A stretch of DNA of 64,000 bases from Paenibacillus sp. J45TS6 (GTDB taxonomy: Bacteria > Bacillota > Bacilli > Paenibacillales > Paenibacillaceae). The notes below the pieces were generated by a model. The model was not told the origin of the DNA and searched no databases. It worked only from the letters and a program-made list of their open reading frames with translations. This document shows positions 44,492-54,759 of this stretch, piece after piece. Positions within the stretch are counted from its first letter, which is position 1, and the number at the start of each line of letters is the position of its first letter. The stretch is taken from NCBI RefSeq assembly GCF_018403285.1, contig NZ_BOSJ01000020.1, forward strand, positions 1 through 64,000, in the 5' to 3' direction. The position numbers and the translations under genes are program-made.

Positions 44492-47188
44492 TTATGCTGT
44501 AGTAGAAATAGGATTCTCACCCTGTGAAGACTTCGTCATATTTGAAGCTTGAATCTGTGCTTGGGCAGCAGCGATCCGTGCAAACGGTACTCTATAAGGA
44601 GAGCAGCTAATATAATCAAGTCCTACGTTATGGAAAAAGAAAATCGAATCTCGCTCCCCTGCATGTTCTCCGCATATTCCTGCAGCAAGTTCCGGTTTAA
44701 GGGATCTTCCTTGTTCAAGCGCAATGCGAATCAGCTCACCCACTCCATCTTGATCTAACACTTCAAATGGATTAGCAGGAAGAATCTTTTGTTCTACATA
44801 ATGGTTTAAAAACTTCCGCTCTGCATCATCTCGGCTATATCCCAGTGTCATCTGAGTCAGGTCATTCGTGCCAAACGAGAAAAAGTCGGCATGCTCCGCT
44901 ATTTGTGAAGCGGTAAGTGCAGCACGAGGAACCTCAATCATCGTACCTACACGGTAAGGACAATGGATTCGCTCTTCCCTAAGTACCTGCTCTGCTACTT
45001 CATCTACTAATTTACGCAGGAAGGATATCTCACTTGCGTGACCAATCAGTGGAATCATGATCTCGGGCAGTACTTTGATCCCTTGATGAATACATTGCAG
45101 CGCGGCTCTAAATATCGCTTCGATCTGCATATCGTAAATTTCCGGGAAGACGATCCCAAGTCTTGCTCCTCTTTGACTTAACATGGGATTCGACTCTTTC
45201 AATTCTTTAACCTTCTCCATTACACGATCTACCTTCTCGAGTTCATCTGTATCCCCATCGAGTGTAATCATCTTCAGATGTTCTCTTCTTCCTTCGAGCA
45301 CTTCAAGCTTAGGCAAAAATTCGTGAAGCGGCGGATCAAGCAGCCTGATTGTCACGGGCAGTCCATCCATTTCCATGAAAATTTCTGCGAAATCTGATTG
45401 CTGTACAGGTAATAGTCTTTGGAGCGCTTCCTGACGCTCTTGATTGCTCCCTGCGACAATGACTCTCTGTACTAGCGGGAGTCTTGATGGTGATAAAAAC
45501 ATATGCTCTGTTCGGCATAGTCCAATCCCCTCTGCTCCCCATTTACGAGCGAGTCTCACATCATGAGGATGATCACTATTTGCAAATACTTTCATCCGCT
45601 TCACTTCATCTGCCCAATCCAGCATCCGTGTTAATTCTTCGGAGATTTCAGGCTCTCTCAGTTCGATTTCTCCGGCATATACTTTTCCTGTTCCGCCATC
45701 AATCGATATTACATCACCTTCGCGGAAGATTTGATTCCTACAGATCAGCTCTTTCGTATCTTCTCGCAGTTCAAGCTCTTCACAACCACATACGCAAGGT
45801 GTTCCCATCCCTCTCGCCACTACAGCAGCATGACTTGTCATTCCGCCGCGGAGCGTAAGAAGCCCTTCTGCTGCAATAACACCGTGAATATCCTGCGGAG
45901 TCGTTTCTCTGCGCACCAGAATTACTCGTTTTCCTAGAGATGCCCAGGATTCAGCTGTTTCTGCATCAAATACGAGCTGTCCGCTTACCGCGCCAGGAGA
46001 AGCAGGTAGTCCGTTAGCTATAATCTCATCTTCTTCTCTAACTTTAATCGATTGATGGAGCAGTTGATTCAAGTGTTCAGGCTCTATACGAATCAGTGCC
46101 TCTTCTTTGGTAATAATCCCTTCTTCCGCATAATCAACCGCAGCTTTCATGGCAGCTTGCGCTGTTCTTCGTGCATTTCTTGTTTGTAATATGTATAGCT
46201 GACCTTTCTCAATCGTAAATTCAATATCCTGAATATCTCCATATAACTCTTCTAATAAAGAAGCTGCTTCATGGAGCTGTTCATATACGGACGGCATGGT
46301 TTGTTTAAGATAGGTAATACCCAAAGGTGTTCTTGTGCCCGATACAACTTCTTCTCCTTGGGCAGCAGGCAAGTATTCACCCAGCATCTCATTTCCACCT
46401 GTAGAAGGATTCCTCGTAAACAGAACACCTGTACCGCTCGTTTCATCCCGATTCCCAAAAATCATTTCCTGCACACTTACAGCCGTGCCTTGATCTTCTG
46501 GTATTTTATGAACCTTGCGATAGACCTTAGCCCTTGGATTTGACCAAGAACGGAAAATAGCCCGTACCGCATCAATTAACTGGTCTTCTACGTTTTGCGG
46601 GATCGACTTTTTGGCACGATGAAGAATAATTTGTTTAAATTTGCTAATCAACTCTTCCAGTTTTTCTATAGGTAACTGTCCGATATGTTCCGCTTCCGAT
46701 TCACGGTTTATTTGCTGAAGAACTTTAGAGAAAGCATTATTTTCGATATCCATGGCGACATGGCCATACATCTGTATAAATCTTGCATAACATTCCAGTG
46801 CAAATCTTCGATCACCTGTAGTTAACGCAAGACCCTCTACCGTTTCATCCGTGAGGCCTAAATTAAGAATGGTATCCATCATGCCGGGCATAGAAGTAAC
46901 CGCTCCTGAACGTACCGCAAGTAAAAGAGGATTCTCCGGATCACCGAAGCGCTTGTTTGAAGTTTGTTCAAGAGACCGAAGTGCTGTTCGAATCTCATCA
47001 ATGAGGGTAAGCGGGATATGACCAAGGTGAGTATAATAATCTCTGCAGGAAGCTGTAGTTATGGTGAATCCATAGGGAACTGGTAATCCAGCTTTCGTCA
47101 TTTCGGCGAGGTCCGCACCTTTACCTCCGAGCAACTCGCGCATAGACGCGTTTCCTTCATGAAACAAAAACACCCGCTTGTTCTTCAT
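44492..47188 (-). CDS. ppdK: Pyruvate, phosphate dikinase
   Basis: 898 residues from ATG 47188, with AAGGAG seven bases upstream; the longer frame to 47239 would overlap the promoter. N-terminal ATP-grasp domain (GGKGADLAEMTKAGLPVP), phosphohistidine domain with catalytic His in GGMTSHAAVVARGMG and the regulatory Thr just before it (LRGGMTSH), and C-terminal PEP-binding barrel (GTNDLTQMTLGYSRDD, ICGEHAG). It interconverts pyruvate, ATP and Pi with PEP, AMP and PPi for gluconeogenesis. Confidence 0.97.
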   Translation of the reverse strand: MKNKRVFLFHEGNASMRELLGGKGADLAEMTKAGLPVPYGFTITTASCRDYYTHLGHIPLTLIDEIRTALRSLEQTSNKRFGDPENPLLLAVRSGAVTSMPGMMDTILNLGLTDETVEGLALTTGDRRFALECYARFIQMYGHVAMDIENNAFSKVLQQINRESEAEHIGQLPIEKLEELISKFKQIILHRAKKSIPQNVEDQLIDAVRAIFRSWSNPRAKVYRKVHKIPEDQGTAVSVQEMIFGNRDETSGTGVLFTRNPSTGGNEMLGEYLPAAQGEEVVSGTRTPLGITYLKQTMPSVYEQLHEAASLLEELYGDIQDIEFTIEKGQLYILQTRNARRTAQAAMKAAVDYAEEGIITKEEALIRIEPEHLNQLLHQSIKVREEDEIIANGLPASPGAVSGQLVFDAETAESWASLGKRVILVRRETTPQDIHGVIAAEGLLTLRGGMTSHAAVVARGMGTPCVCGCEELELREDTKELICRNQIFREGDVISIDGGTGKVYAGEIELREPEISEELTRMLDWADEVKRMKVFANSDHPHDVRLARKWGAEGIGLCRTEHMFLSPSRLPLVQRVIVAGSNQERQEALQRLLPVQQSDFAEIFMEMDGLPVTIRLLDPPLHEFLPKLEVLEGRREHLKMITLDGDTDELEKVDRVMEKVKELKESNPMLSQRGARLGIVFPEIYDMQIEAIFRAALQCIHQGIKVLPEIMIPLIGHASEISFLRKLVDEVAEQVLREERIHCPYRVGTMIEVPRAALTASQIAEHADFFSFGTNDLTQMTLGYSRDDAERKFLNHYVEQKILPANPFEVLDQDGVGELIRIALEQGRSLKPELAAGICGEHAGERDSIFFFHNVGLDYISCSPYRVPFARIAAAQAQIQASNMTKSSQGENPISTTA

Positions 47189-47235
47189 TTTATCTCTCCT
47201 TGTCATAATTTCCAATATTTTCAAGTTGTACTCAG

Positions 47236-47286
47236 CCAATATAATACGTCATGAAGGACAATTGGTCAATATATAATACGTCACGA
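47236..47286 (-). promoter_or_regulatory. ppdK promoter with tandem operator-like repeats
   Basis: On the minus strand: -35 TTGACC (47264-47269), 17-bp spacer, -10 TATTAT (47241-47246). The sequence TGACGTATTAT(AT)ATTG occurs twice in direct orientation, one copy over the -10 and one just upstream of the -35. The copies are 32 bp apart, close to three helical turns, so bound proteins would lie on one face. CcpN, encoded in the same operon, is the obvious candidate binder. Confidence 0.65.
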
Positions 47287-47342
47287 TGAGAAGAATCTTA
47301 GGTCCCTTTGCTCTCATCCTAAATCACACAAATTCGTCATAT

Positions 47343-47397
47343 AAAAAAACAGAAAAGACTGCAGGCAAACTAGTTTAAGCTAGTTTACTTACAGTCT
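47343..47397 (-). terminator. Terminator after the 47510-47998 gene
   Basis: AGACTG...CAGTCT with inner AAACTAG/CTAGTTT; on the minus strand TTTTCTGTTTTTTT follows. A second small hairpin (ATCGGGC AAAG GCCCGAT, 47445-47462) lies before it. Nothing else seen in 47290-47509. Confidence 0.7.
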
Positions 47398-47509
47398 GAA
47401 GCCGCCAAAAGGCGCTATAGTGTTTATTATTTATGAAGTATCGGGCAAAGGCCCGATTGTCGCCCATGATTACGTCTTACATCCAAAACAGCGTACGCAA
47501 TAATACGTC

Positions 47510-47998
47510 TTAATTCATGGCTCCATGTTCGGTTGTATCTTCCGAATCGTTAGCACTCTCTATTCCTGCTTGGTCTAACATCTGACGAATGGTACTGCTA
47601 TGATAAGACATCCGCGGCCGTAAATAAATATCATTCGTCTTTCCATGTAAGTAGAGGGATATCTCATTTGTATCGTTATACCCACGATAGGAACGGATCT
47701 GATCGAAAGAGTAAAAACGTGTACCATACTTTATTCCCTTTGTTCCTACATAGAACCGGGTTACAAAGTAATGTACGATAAAAGCGATAATAAAGAGTCC
47801 GTATCTCAAGATTCCTGTACTTGAAATGAGATAAACACCACCTAAAATAAACACGACTATGGTAAGAAAGGATTGCTGTTTCCCCTGCCCATCAAACCTG
47901 ATTTGTCCCACCCGCCCACGTAGCCATATACTATGACAAAGAATGACAGCAGACAAACCTAAATATACGATCAAACTGATGATTTGAAACGATAACAT
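47510..47998 (-). CDS. Hypothetical membrane protein with cytoplasmic C-terminal domain
   Basis: 162 residues from ATG 47998 (GGGAGTGGAG upstream). Three membrane helices (about 3-24, 43-60, 64-84), then a roughly 60-residue domain (VGTKGIKYGTRFYSFDQIRS, YLHGKTNDIYLRPRMS) resembling the PH-like DUF5673/bPH2-type tails of small Firmicute membrane proteins. Family uncertain. Confidence 0.65.
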   Translation of the reverse strand: MLSFQIISLIVYLGLSAVILCHSIWLRGRVGQIRFDGQGKQQSFLTIVVFILGGVYLISSTGILRYGLFIIAFIVHYFVTRFYVGTKGIKYGTRFYSFDQIRSYRGYNDTNEISLYLHGKTNDIYLRPRMSYHSSTIRQMLDQAGIESANDSEDTTEHGAMN

Positions 47999-48100
47999 GT
48001 ACTCCACTCCCTGCAGCTGCTAATAGTCTTCGAATCTCTATCCACATTGTACTTGCCTATAGTAAAGGATGTACAGGTTTTTCCAAATGAGCCATAAATA

Positions 48101-48144
48101 AAAAAAGGGCTAACCCCAGTGAATACACCACTGAGATTAGCCTT
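48101..48144 (-). terminator. Terminator after cyp102A
   Basis: Minus strand: GGCTAATCTCAGTG...CACTGGGGTTAGCC followed by CTTTTTTT. Confidence 0.85.
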
Positions 48145-48159
48145 ATATTCAAGGTTAGA

Positions 48160-51100
48160 TCAAGCTCCCGCCCATACATCCTTCGCATATTTACCAGAGG
48201 ATTCAAGACCGGTCAACCAAGCTAATGCTTCATCTTCACTAACCCCATGTTTAGACTGATAAGCTGCAATCAAGGTCTGTTCCACATCCGGTGCCATTTT
48301 TGTACCATCACCGCAAATGTACATCTTAGCTCCTTGTTCCAGCAGGCTAAGCAGATGTTCGGCATCTTGTTTCATTAGATGCTGTACATAACATTTTTCT
48401 TGTCCGTTCACTCTCGAGAAAGCGGTATGAAGTGTAACAAGGCCTTCCTCTTGAGCAGCGACTAACTCTTCTTTATATAGATAGTCATGTTCAGGATTCC
48501 GACATCCAAAGTATAGATGGGCTTCGCCCAGTTTGATATTTTGCTCCTTCATTACTTTTCTCGCTTGAATAAAACCACGGAATGGTGCTACTCCTGTACC
48601 TGGACCAATCATAATAATTGGTGATTCCGCGTCTTCAGGGAGATGGAATCCTGATTCCGGCGTACGCACAAATAGGAATACCTCTGTGCCCGTATCAAGA
48701 CCTTCCAGATAGTTGGATGCAATTCCTTTATACTCCCCTTGACCACTCCATGCTGCGTCTCTTACTACACTTACCGTAATACTCACGATATTTTCGCTCA
48801 CCTTAGGTGAACTTGAAATCGAGTAGTATCTCGGTTTCAGTGCAGGCAGTAGTTCCATAAACCGTTCAAATGGAATTTCACAAGCTTCATATCTCTCAAT
48901 CAAATCGAGCATGGTGATTCGTTTCGCTCTAATTTCGGATTGGTATATCTCATCATCCAGCATAGCTGTCAGTTCTTTCGCATGAGGAGGACACACGGTA
49001 TAAGCTGCAAGCTCACGCAGCTGTGCACGAGTTGCCGGCTCCTGTAGTTCTACACTGCGTGCAAGCAGATCATCAAGACGTACGGGAGTTCCCACCGGTA
49101 AATGCGCACTGCTTCTTCCGCTCGCGGATAGAACCAGGTGGCTGCTTCCTTGGAGAGCAAACCGCTTCAACACTCGCTGTACGAGCGATTCAGGATTAAC
49201 AGGCAGTATTCCTAAGTGGTCTCCTTCTTGATAAGACACCCCTTCTGGAAGAGCAATCTCAATATGCTGAGTAATTCTGCCGCTTTCTGCATTTTGTAAA
49301 TTCTCACTTTTCACTACGTGACCAAGTTCAGCATGGTACGTCTCTACCAGTGGTACGGCAGCTACTCCGCTGACATATTTCACTTTCAGGCCAGTACCCT
49401 TCTTCTTGCCATTTTCCACAAGCTTCAGATCCAGTGCTTGCATCAGATCAGGCCATAGTCCTTCCGACCAATCATCCACATCGGTTTCAAAATCCCCACT
49501 TGCATCACTTTCTCCCCTGCCTAGAAGACGAGTCGCTCCTTTTGCTTCTAAGGTTTCATCAATCAATCTTGGAATCCGCTGATACGTGCTGGCCCAGTTA
49601 TGGTCACCACAACCAAATACAACATAACGAACACCTTCGAACTCGGCTGGTCCAGCTGATTCAATCCACTGCGTAAACGATTTTGCATTGGATGGCGGCT
49701 GGCCATTATAAGAAGCGGTGATAATAAGTACGACGCCTTCTTTTGGCAAATCGCCTGCATAATCATCCATTGGTGCTACATTACTATCAAACCCCTGATA
49801 TTTAGCCCGGTCGGCTACCTCACGAGCAATCCCTTCTGCAGTACCGAGGTTCGAACCATAAAGTACAAGCATTGGAGTATGATGCGCATTCTCCGGCAAT
49901 GATTCAGCTGTGGCCGCTTCTGACGTTTGTTCTTGTGCGGTAACTGCTGAAGCACCTGGAATCATAAGTGCTGCAGATAAGTTTCCTCTGCTGCGTACTT
50001 TTACATGAAAATCATCCGGTTTCAAAGTTAGAGCCTCTTTTACTTTAAGTTCATAATTATTAACATCTATAAATTCAAAGTGTTTTACAACAAGACCAAG
50101 AACAAGAGTAGCTTCTTGAAGGGCAAACTGCTGTCCAATACAAGCTCTTTGTCCATTACCAAATGGTTTATAAGCGTCATGCGGTACTGCGCTTGGATCT
50201 GCGAATCGTTCCGGTTTGAACTCTTCCACATCATCTCCCCATACCCGAGTATCTCGATGCAGCGCCGGAATGAGTACTGTTACGCTGTCGTTTTTCTTGA
50301 TCGGATATTTACCAGCGATTTGTGTATCCTCTTTCGCATAAAGAGAAAATGCCGGTGCAGTTGGCCATAGACGCAGTGCTTCATTTAACACCATGCGAGT
50401 ATACTTGAGCTCTCTAACTTGATTGTACGTAGGCACCGGATCTTTGAGGACTCGATCAACTTCCTCTACAATCTTTTTCATTTTGTCTGGATTCTTCATT
50501 AAGTAATAGATGGCAAATGACAGAAGGCCGCTTGTTGTCTCATGTCCTGCGATCAAGAAAGTAATGATCTGGAAACGTATATTTTCAGAGTCAAGTTTCT
50601 CACCCGTTGCCGGATCAACACCTTCGAGCATGTGGGAAAGTAAATCCCCGCTGTTTCCGCCGCCCCGCTCTTTTCGTTCCTTGATCAGATCATCTACAAG
50701 ATTGAACATAAACTGCTTATCATCTTGAAACTGTTTCTTTCTTTTCACCATAAACATATCTTGAATACCTAATCTATGAAGCTGACTCATCCCTTCGTCC
50801 AATGAACGAACCATGGCATCGATAAATGGATGATTATCTTCTCTGTAAAAACTGTTGAAACGGTAATCAAATCCACATAGCCCAATCGTATCAAGCGTAA
50901 GTCTGGTCATATCAGCCGGGACATCAACCGTTTCATCAGGGTTTAATCTCGCCCATTTCTGAACGAGCTGAAAAGCAATATCAAGCATTTTGGTGTGATA
51001 CCCTTGCATCGCACGCTGACTAAAACTAGATAACAGGATGTTATGCGCTTTTTTCCAGTTAGGTTCGTTCGTTGCACTCGTAAAGAGTCCATCACCCGCA

Positions 51101-51351
51101 AACGGCCGAACATTTTGCAGTGGAGCCCATATTCTTTTATCAAAGCGCTTCTCATCTGTCGCATCTTTAACAAATTCATGACCTGATATATATACTTCCT
51201 TACGTCCAGCAGGATACTGCATTTGGAAGATCGGACCATATTCTTTCGCAACTTTAGATAGTGACTGTATCGGAGCCGTTCCCTCAATCATTGGTAAATT
51301 TCCAAGTGGACCATAGGTTTTAGGTTGTGGTATGTGAACAGATTCTGTCAT
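48160..51351 (-). CDS. cyp102A: Self-sufficient cytochrome P450/NADPH-P450 reductase, CYP102A (P450 BM3) type
   Basis: 1,063 residues, the full length of P450 BM3. Haem domain (about 1-455) has the oxygen-binding I-helix [10 protein letters not shown], the EALRLWP ExxR motif and haem-ligand Cys in [20 protein letters not shown] linker leads to an FMN flavodoxin domain (about 490-640: [15 protein letters not shown]) and an FAD/NADPH reductase domain ([24 protein letters not shown]). It hydroxylates medium/long-chain fatty acids below the terminal carbon. No FatR/BM3R1 repressor gene is adjacent. Confidence 0.97.
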   Translation of the reverse strand: MTESVHIPQPKTYGPLGNLPMIEGTAPIQSLSKVAKEYGPIFQMQYPAGRKEVYISGHEFVKDATDEKRFDKRIWAPLQNVRPFAGDGLFTSATNEPNWKKAHNILLSSFSQRAMQGYHTKMLDIAFQLVQKWARLNPDETVDVPADMTRLTLDTIGLCGFDYRFNSFYREDNHPFIDAMVRSLDEGMSQLHRLGIQDMFMVKRKKQFQDDKQFMFNLVDDLIKERKERGGGNSGDLLSHMLEGVDPATGEKLDSENIRFQIITFLIAGHETTSGLLSFAIYYLMKNPDKMKKIVEEVDRVLKDPVPTYNQVRELKYTRMVLNEALRLWPTAPAFSLYAKEDTQIAGKYPIKKNDSVTVLIPALHRDTRVWGDDVEEFKPERFADPSAVPHDAYKPFGNGQRACIGQQFALQEATLVLGLVVKHFEFIDVNNYELKVKEALTLKPDDFHVKVRSRGNLSAALMIPGASAVTAQEQTSEAATAESLPENAHHTPMLVLYGSNLGTAEGIAREVADRAKYQGFDSNVAPMDDYAGDLPKEGVVLIITASYNGQPPSNAKSFTQWIESAGPAEFEGVRYVVFGCGDHNWASTYQRIPRLIDETLEAKGATRLLGRGESDASGDFETDVDDWSEGLWPDLMQALDLKLVENGKKKGTGLKVKYVSGVAAVPLVETYHAELGHVVKSENLQNAESGRITQHIEIALPEGVSYQEGDHLGILPVNPESLVQRVLKRFALQGSSHLVLSASGRSSAHLPVGTPVRLDDLLARSVELQEPATRAQLRELAAYTVCPPHAKELTAMLDDEIYQSEIRAKRITMLDLIERYEACEIPFERFMELLPALKPRYYSISSSPKVSENIVSITVSVVRDAAWSGQGEYKGIASNYLEGLDTGTEVFLFVRTPESGFHLPEDAESPIIMIGPGTGVAPFRGFIQARKVMKEQNIKLGEAHLYFGCRNPEHDYLYKEELVAAQEEGLVTLHTAFSRVNGQEKCYVQHLMKQDAEHLLSLLEQGAKMYICGDGTKMAPDVEQTLIAAYQSKHGVSEDEALAWLTGLESSGKYAKDVWAGA

Positions 51352-51701
51352 TTTGTTTCCCTCCGTTATCCTTCATTTATGATTCATTTCGCGCTCTCTA
51401 GAACCAACTGACCATAACAGTAAACCGGTCATTTTGATGTAAAAAAAAGTGGATTTGATTATTCAATCTCTCCTACATATCTACACTATCACGTTGTTAA
51501 TTTGTGGCACAACAGGTATAAAGTCATGATTCATTACGTCAAAAGTTTCATATTTATTTCGCAAAATATCAATTTTACTGCTTTTTCTTGATACTTTTGT
51601 CACAGCATCCTTCACTTGTATCGTTAATCACCTACATCATTCATCACATGAAATAGTAATCACCTATTTTATTAATTACCCAAATCATTGCTTGCTGAAC
51701 A
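51352..51701 (-). promoter_or_regulatory. Upstream region of cyp102A with candidate operators
   Basis: A 350-bp spacer. It contains TGACC-N13-GGTCA (51409-51431), about 60-80 bp before the cyp102A start, and a perfect 11-bp palindrome TTGTGGCACAA (51502-51512). Either could bind a repressor such as a FatR-like protein encoded elsewhere. No gene seen. Confidence 0.35.
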
Positions 51702-51750
51702 TAAAAAAGTGAAGAAACCTCCATTCCTTTAGCTTCGGAGGCCTTCACTT
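51702..51750 (-). terminator. Terminator after lutC
   Basis: Minus strand AAGTGAAGGCCTCC...GGAGGTTTCTTCACTT then TTTTATG; ends the rha-lut transcript. Confidence 0.75.
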
Positions 51751-51759
51751 GTTTTCACT

Positions 51760-52485
51760 TTAACCTAATATAATCGCATATACGATTCCAGGACCGTGAA
51801 CCCCAATGGTCAGATCATTCTCTATATCAGAAGACCTGCTTGGTCCGGATATAAAATGCACCCCTGCCGGTAATTTCTCTCGGCCTTGTTCGTCGAGTTC
51901 TACAAGCAGTTCGCCCATTCTCGTTCGGATCTGTTCTCTAGGAATAATAAGAAACAATACCGTGGGCAGTAAACTTACCGATCTTCCCTTTTCCTTGGAA
52001 GACTTCACCATCACTGAACCGGTATATGCAGCTGCTCCATCTGCAACCACAATCCCAATATCCGCTTCTGCAGCCAAAACTTTCTTGTCAATTCCTTCCT
52101 CCGTATTCCAAAAAGTAATCTTGGCGTAGGGGATGGAATCTTCTAAGTGGAGCGCCCTTAGCTCTTCTTGATCCTGACAAATTATTCGTTTTGGTTCCAG
52201 CTCTTCTGCTTTTTCCTCAATCCATGCACGGAGTTCCTGCTCGTTAGAAACTAGGGCGACATGTCCCCCTACGCTCTCGAAGTGATGAGAAAATTGTTCA
52301 ACCCGCTTTTCGTCATCCCACTCGGTTTCATTCCAAAAACTAGGTGACCCTTGAAAGGGTCTCGCGGGTCGTTCCGTTATACGAGGTCGTTGCAGTTTAG
52401 AAGCAATATGCTGCATAAATGCATCCTGTTTACGCCGGGATTCTTGTTCAAGTTCCGCAAGCCAAGTTTCGCCGTATTTACTCAT
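51760..52485 (-). CDS. lutC: Lactate utilization protein C (LUD domain)
   Basis: 241 residues. LUD-domain features: ITFWNTEEGIDKK, DIGIVVADGAAAYTGSVMV, LLPTVLFLIIPREQI and the end FISGPSRSSDIENDLTIGVHGP. Third subunit of the LutABC iron-sulfur complex that oxidises L-lactate to pyruvate. It overlaps lutB by 8 bp. Confidence 0.95.
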   Translation of the reverse strand: MSKYGETWLAELEQESRRKQDAFMQHIASKLQRPRITERPARPFQGSPSFWNETEWDDEKRVEQFSHHFESVGGHVALVSNEQELRAWIEEKAEELEPKRIICQDQEELRALHLEDSIPYAKITFWNTEEGIDKKVLAAEADIGIVVADGAAAYTGSVMVKSSKEKGRSVSLLPTVLFLIIPREQIRTRMGELLVELDEQGREKLPAGVHFISGPSRSSDIENDLTIGVHGPGIVYAIILG

Positions 52486-53989
52486 CTCGCGAGTCCTCCT
52501 GTTGTCTACGGTCTAGTACATTTTGCATTCGTTCGCGAACATCCGTATTCATCTCCACATGCTCTGCCCGAATCTCAGATTCCAGCGTCTTCCATGACTG
52601 TCTGAAGGACTGTTTTGCAAGTGATGGAGTTACTCTGTAACTGTTCCAGCCCTTCAGCGGACCAGCCTTCAAAGTGATTTCGCCATTTTTCACAACTAGT
52701 TTTTGACCGATTTGTCCCATTTTTATCGCTGTACTAAAGCGGCTAGCCTTCTTCACGACCGTTCCAAAAGCCTTCATCCCTGCGGTTTCTACCTTATTTC
52801 CATACCCTTGCTCCACTTTACGTCTACGAAGAGAAACAAGCATGTCATGTAAAGGGATTTTCACAGGACAAGCTTCATAACAGGCTCCACAGAGGCTTGA
52901 GGCGCTAGCAATATCGTCCCATTCGGCAACATTCTTATTTAGAGCCGGTGTTAGGACCGCCCCAATCGGTCCGCTATACGTGCTTCCGTAAGCATGACCT
53001 CCAATATGGCGATAGACGGGGCAAGCGTTTAGACAAGCACCGCAGCGGATACAGTTGAGCAGTTCCTGAAACTCTGGATCTCCGAGCTGCAAAGAACGTC
53101 CGTTATCCACGATAATGATATGCATTTGTTCTGGTCCATCGGCATCTTCGGTCCTTTTAGGACCCGTTATACCTGACATATACATCGTCATACGCTGACC
53201 TGTAGCCGATCTTGGCAGCAGGGTTGCCATAACTTCTAGATCAGCCCATGACGGGATGATACGCTCCATGCCCATCAGCGTAATTTGAGTTCGCGGCAGT
53301 GTGCTCACCATCCGTGCATTCCCTTCATTTTCGAAGAGAACCATGGAACCTGTCTCCGCAATTGCAAAATTACATCCTGTCATACCGATATCGGCATCGA
53401 GAAACCGTTCACGTAATTTTTTACGCACAAATCCTGCGAGTATGGTTGTATCAGGAGCCAGCGTTTCTCCTGCTACTTTTGATAATAGCTCTGCAATCTG
53501 ATATCTATTCTTATGGATAGCCGGGATAACAATATGAGAAGGCATCTCACCGGCAAGCTGGATAATATATTCACCGAGATCAGTTTCAATCGCTTCGATT
53601 CCCGCTTCTTCCAATGCATGATTCAGATGCAGTTCTTCTGTTACCATGGATTTAGACTTTACGACAGAATGAGCTTCCCGGTGTTTGGCGATCTGTAAGG
53701 CAATCTTAACGGCTTCCTCACCGGTTTCGGCAAAATGGACGTGAACTCCGTTCGCTCTCGCATTCTCAGTAAAAAGATTTAGATAATAATCCAAATGAGC
53801 GATGGTATGAAGCCTGATCTGTCTTCCGCGCTCTCTCCATTCCTCCCATCTTCCGTGCTCTTCCGATGCCAGCTTTTTGCCACCACGAAGCCTTTCTGTC
53901 GTAAATCGTACCGCTCTGCGTAAGAATTCATCATGCAGCGCAATTTCAGCGCGTTCTCTAACAGCATGTTTCCCTGCTCCAATGCTCAT
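52478..53989 (-). CDS. lutB: Lactate utilization iron-sulfur protein B
   Basis: 503 residues. N-terminal LUD-like part (about 70-290: EEAVKIALQIAKHREAHSVV, GMTGCNFAIAETGSMVLFEN) and two 4Fe-4S motifs CIRCGACLNACPVYR and CGACYEACPVKIP (about 310-375). Electron-transfer subunit of the L-lactate oxidising complex. Overlaps lutA by 4 bp. Confidence 0.96.
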   Translation of the reverse strand: MSIGAGKHAVRERAEIALHDEFLRRAVRFTTERLRGGKKLASEEHGRWEEWRERGRQIRLHTIAHLDYYLNLFTENARANGVHVHFAETGEEAVKIALQIAKHREAHSVVKSKSMVTEELHLNHALEEAGIEAIETDLGEYIIQLAGEMPSHIVIPAIHKNRYQIAELLSKVAGETLAPDTTILAGFVRKKLRERFLDADIGMTGCNFAIAETGSMVLFENEGNARMVSTLPRTQITLMGMERIIPSWADLEVMATLLPRSATGQRMTMYMSGITGPKRTEDADGPEQMHIIIVDNGRSLQLGDPEFQELLNCIRCGACLNACPVYRHIGGHAYGSTYSGPIGAVLTPALNKNVAEWDDIASASSLCGACYEACPVKIPLHDMLVSLRRRKVEQGYGNKVETAGMKAFGTVVKKASRFSTAIKMGQIGQKLVVKNGEITLKAGPLKGWNSYRVTPSLAKQSFRQSWKTLESEIRAEHVEMNTDVRERMQNVLDRRQQEDSRDE

Positions 53990-54714
53990 GAAGACTTCAC
54001 CCCTTCGTATAGCAGCTCAGCAAGATGCATAACCCGAACCGGCTTATTTTGGAAGCGAAGCTGGCCGGCAATATTCATCAGACATGCCATATCTAGACCA
54101 ACCAGAACTTCAGCTTCTGTTTCGACGATATGTTCTGCCTTTTCCGTTACCATCGCACCTGAAATATCTGCCATCTTCACAGCAAAGGTTCCGCCAAACC
54201 CACAGCAATCTTCCGCAAAAGGGAGTGGAATAAACTCGATATCCCTGACTCCTGCTAAAAGAGCCATCGGTTCTTCCTTCACTCCTAATAAACGACTGCC
54301 ATGACAGGACGGATGATACGTAACTTTATGAGGGAATCTAGCACCTATATCGGTGATCCCCATCACCTGAACTAAAAACTGTGTAAATTCATAGGTTTTT
54401 GCTTCAAGACGCCTTGCTTGTTCTGCCAGAACAGGATCATCTTTAAATAAGTCCTCATAGTGATGGATCATGTAAGTGCAAGAACCTGAAGGCGAGACTA
54501 CAAAATCACTGTCTTCAAATGCTTCTAGAATCGTTCTGGCAGCTGTTCTCGCTTCATCAAAATATCCGCTGTTATAAGCCGGTTGACCACAGCAAGTCTG
54601 CACGTTTGGAAATTGAAGAGTAACACCGTATTTTGCCAATATACGAACCATGGCTTCTCCCACCGCTGGATAGATGGCATCACTCAAACAAGTAATAAAT
54701 AGGGAGACTTTCAT
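53986..54714 (-). CDS. lutA: Lactate utilization protein A (cysteine-rich CCG domains)
   Basis: 242 residues. Two CCG motifs bind an iron-sulfur centre: NVQTCCGQPAYNSG and FAEDCCGFGGTFAVK, with TCLSD and YHPSCHGSR upstream of each. It begins 45 bp after the rhaB stop in the same direction, so lutABC appears to be the tail of the rhamnose operon. Confidence 0.96.
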   Translation of the reverse strand: MKVSLFITCLSDAIYPAVGEAMVRILAKYGVTLQFPNVQTCCGQPAYNSGYFDEARTAARTILEAFEDSDFVVSPSGSCTYMIHHYEDLFKDDPVLAEQARRLEAKTYEFTQFLVQVMGITDIGARFPHKVTYHPSCHGSRLLGVKEEPMALLAGVRDIEFIPLPFAEDCCGFGGTFAVKMADISGAMVTEKAEHIVETEAEVLVGLDMACLMNIAGQLRFQNKPVRVMHLAELLYEGVKSS

Positions 54715-54759
54715 CAGCGTACACCTCTTATCTAGAGAAACTCATCTTATTGTTTAGGT

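Noticed and set aside
45484-45858. 124-residue plus-strand open frame inside ppdK
   Set aside because: Antisense shadow of the strongly supported ppdK coding sequence.
47498-47520. Third copy of the ATAATACGTC operator-like repeat
   Set aside because: Lies over the stop codon of the membrane protein gene, far from the promoter, and matches only the core 10 bases.
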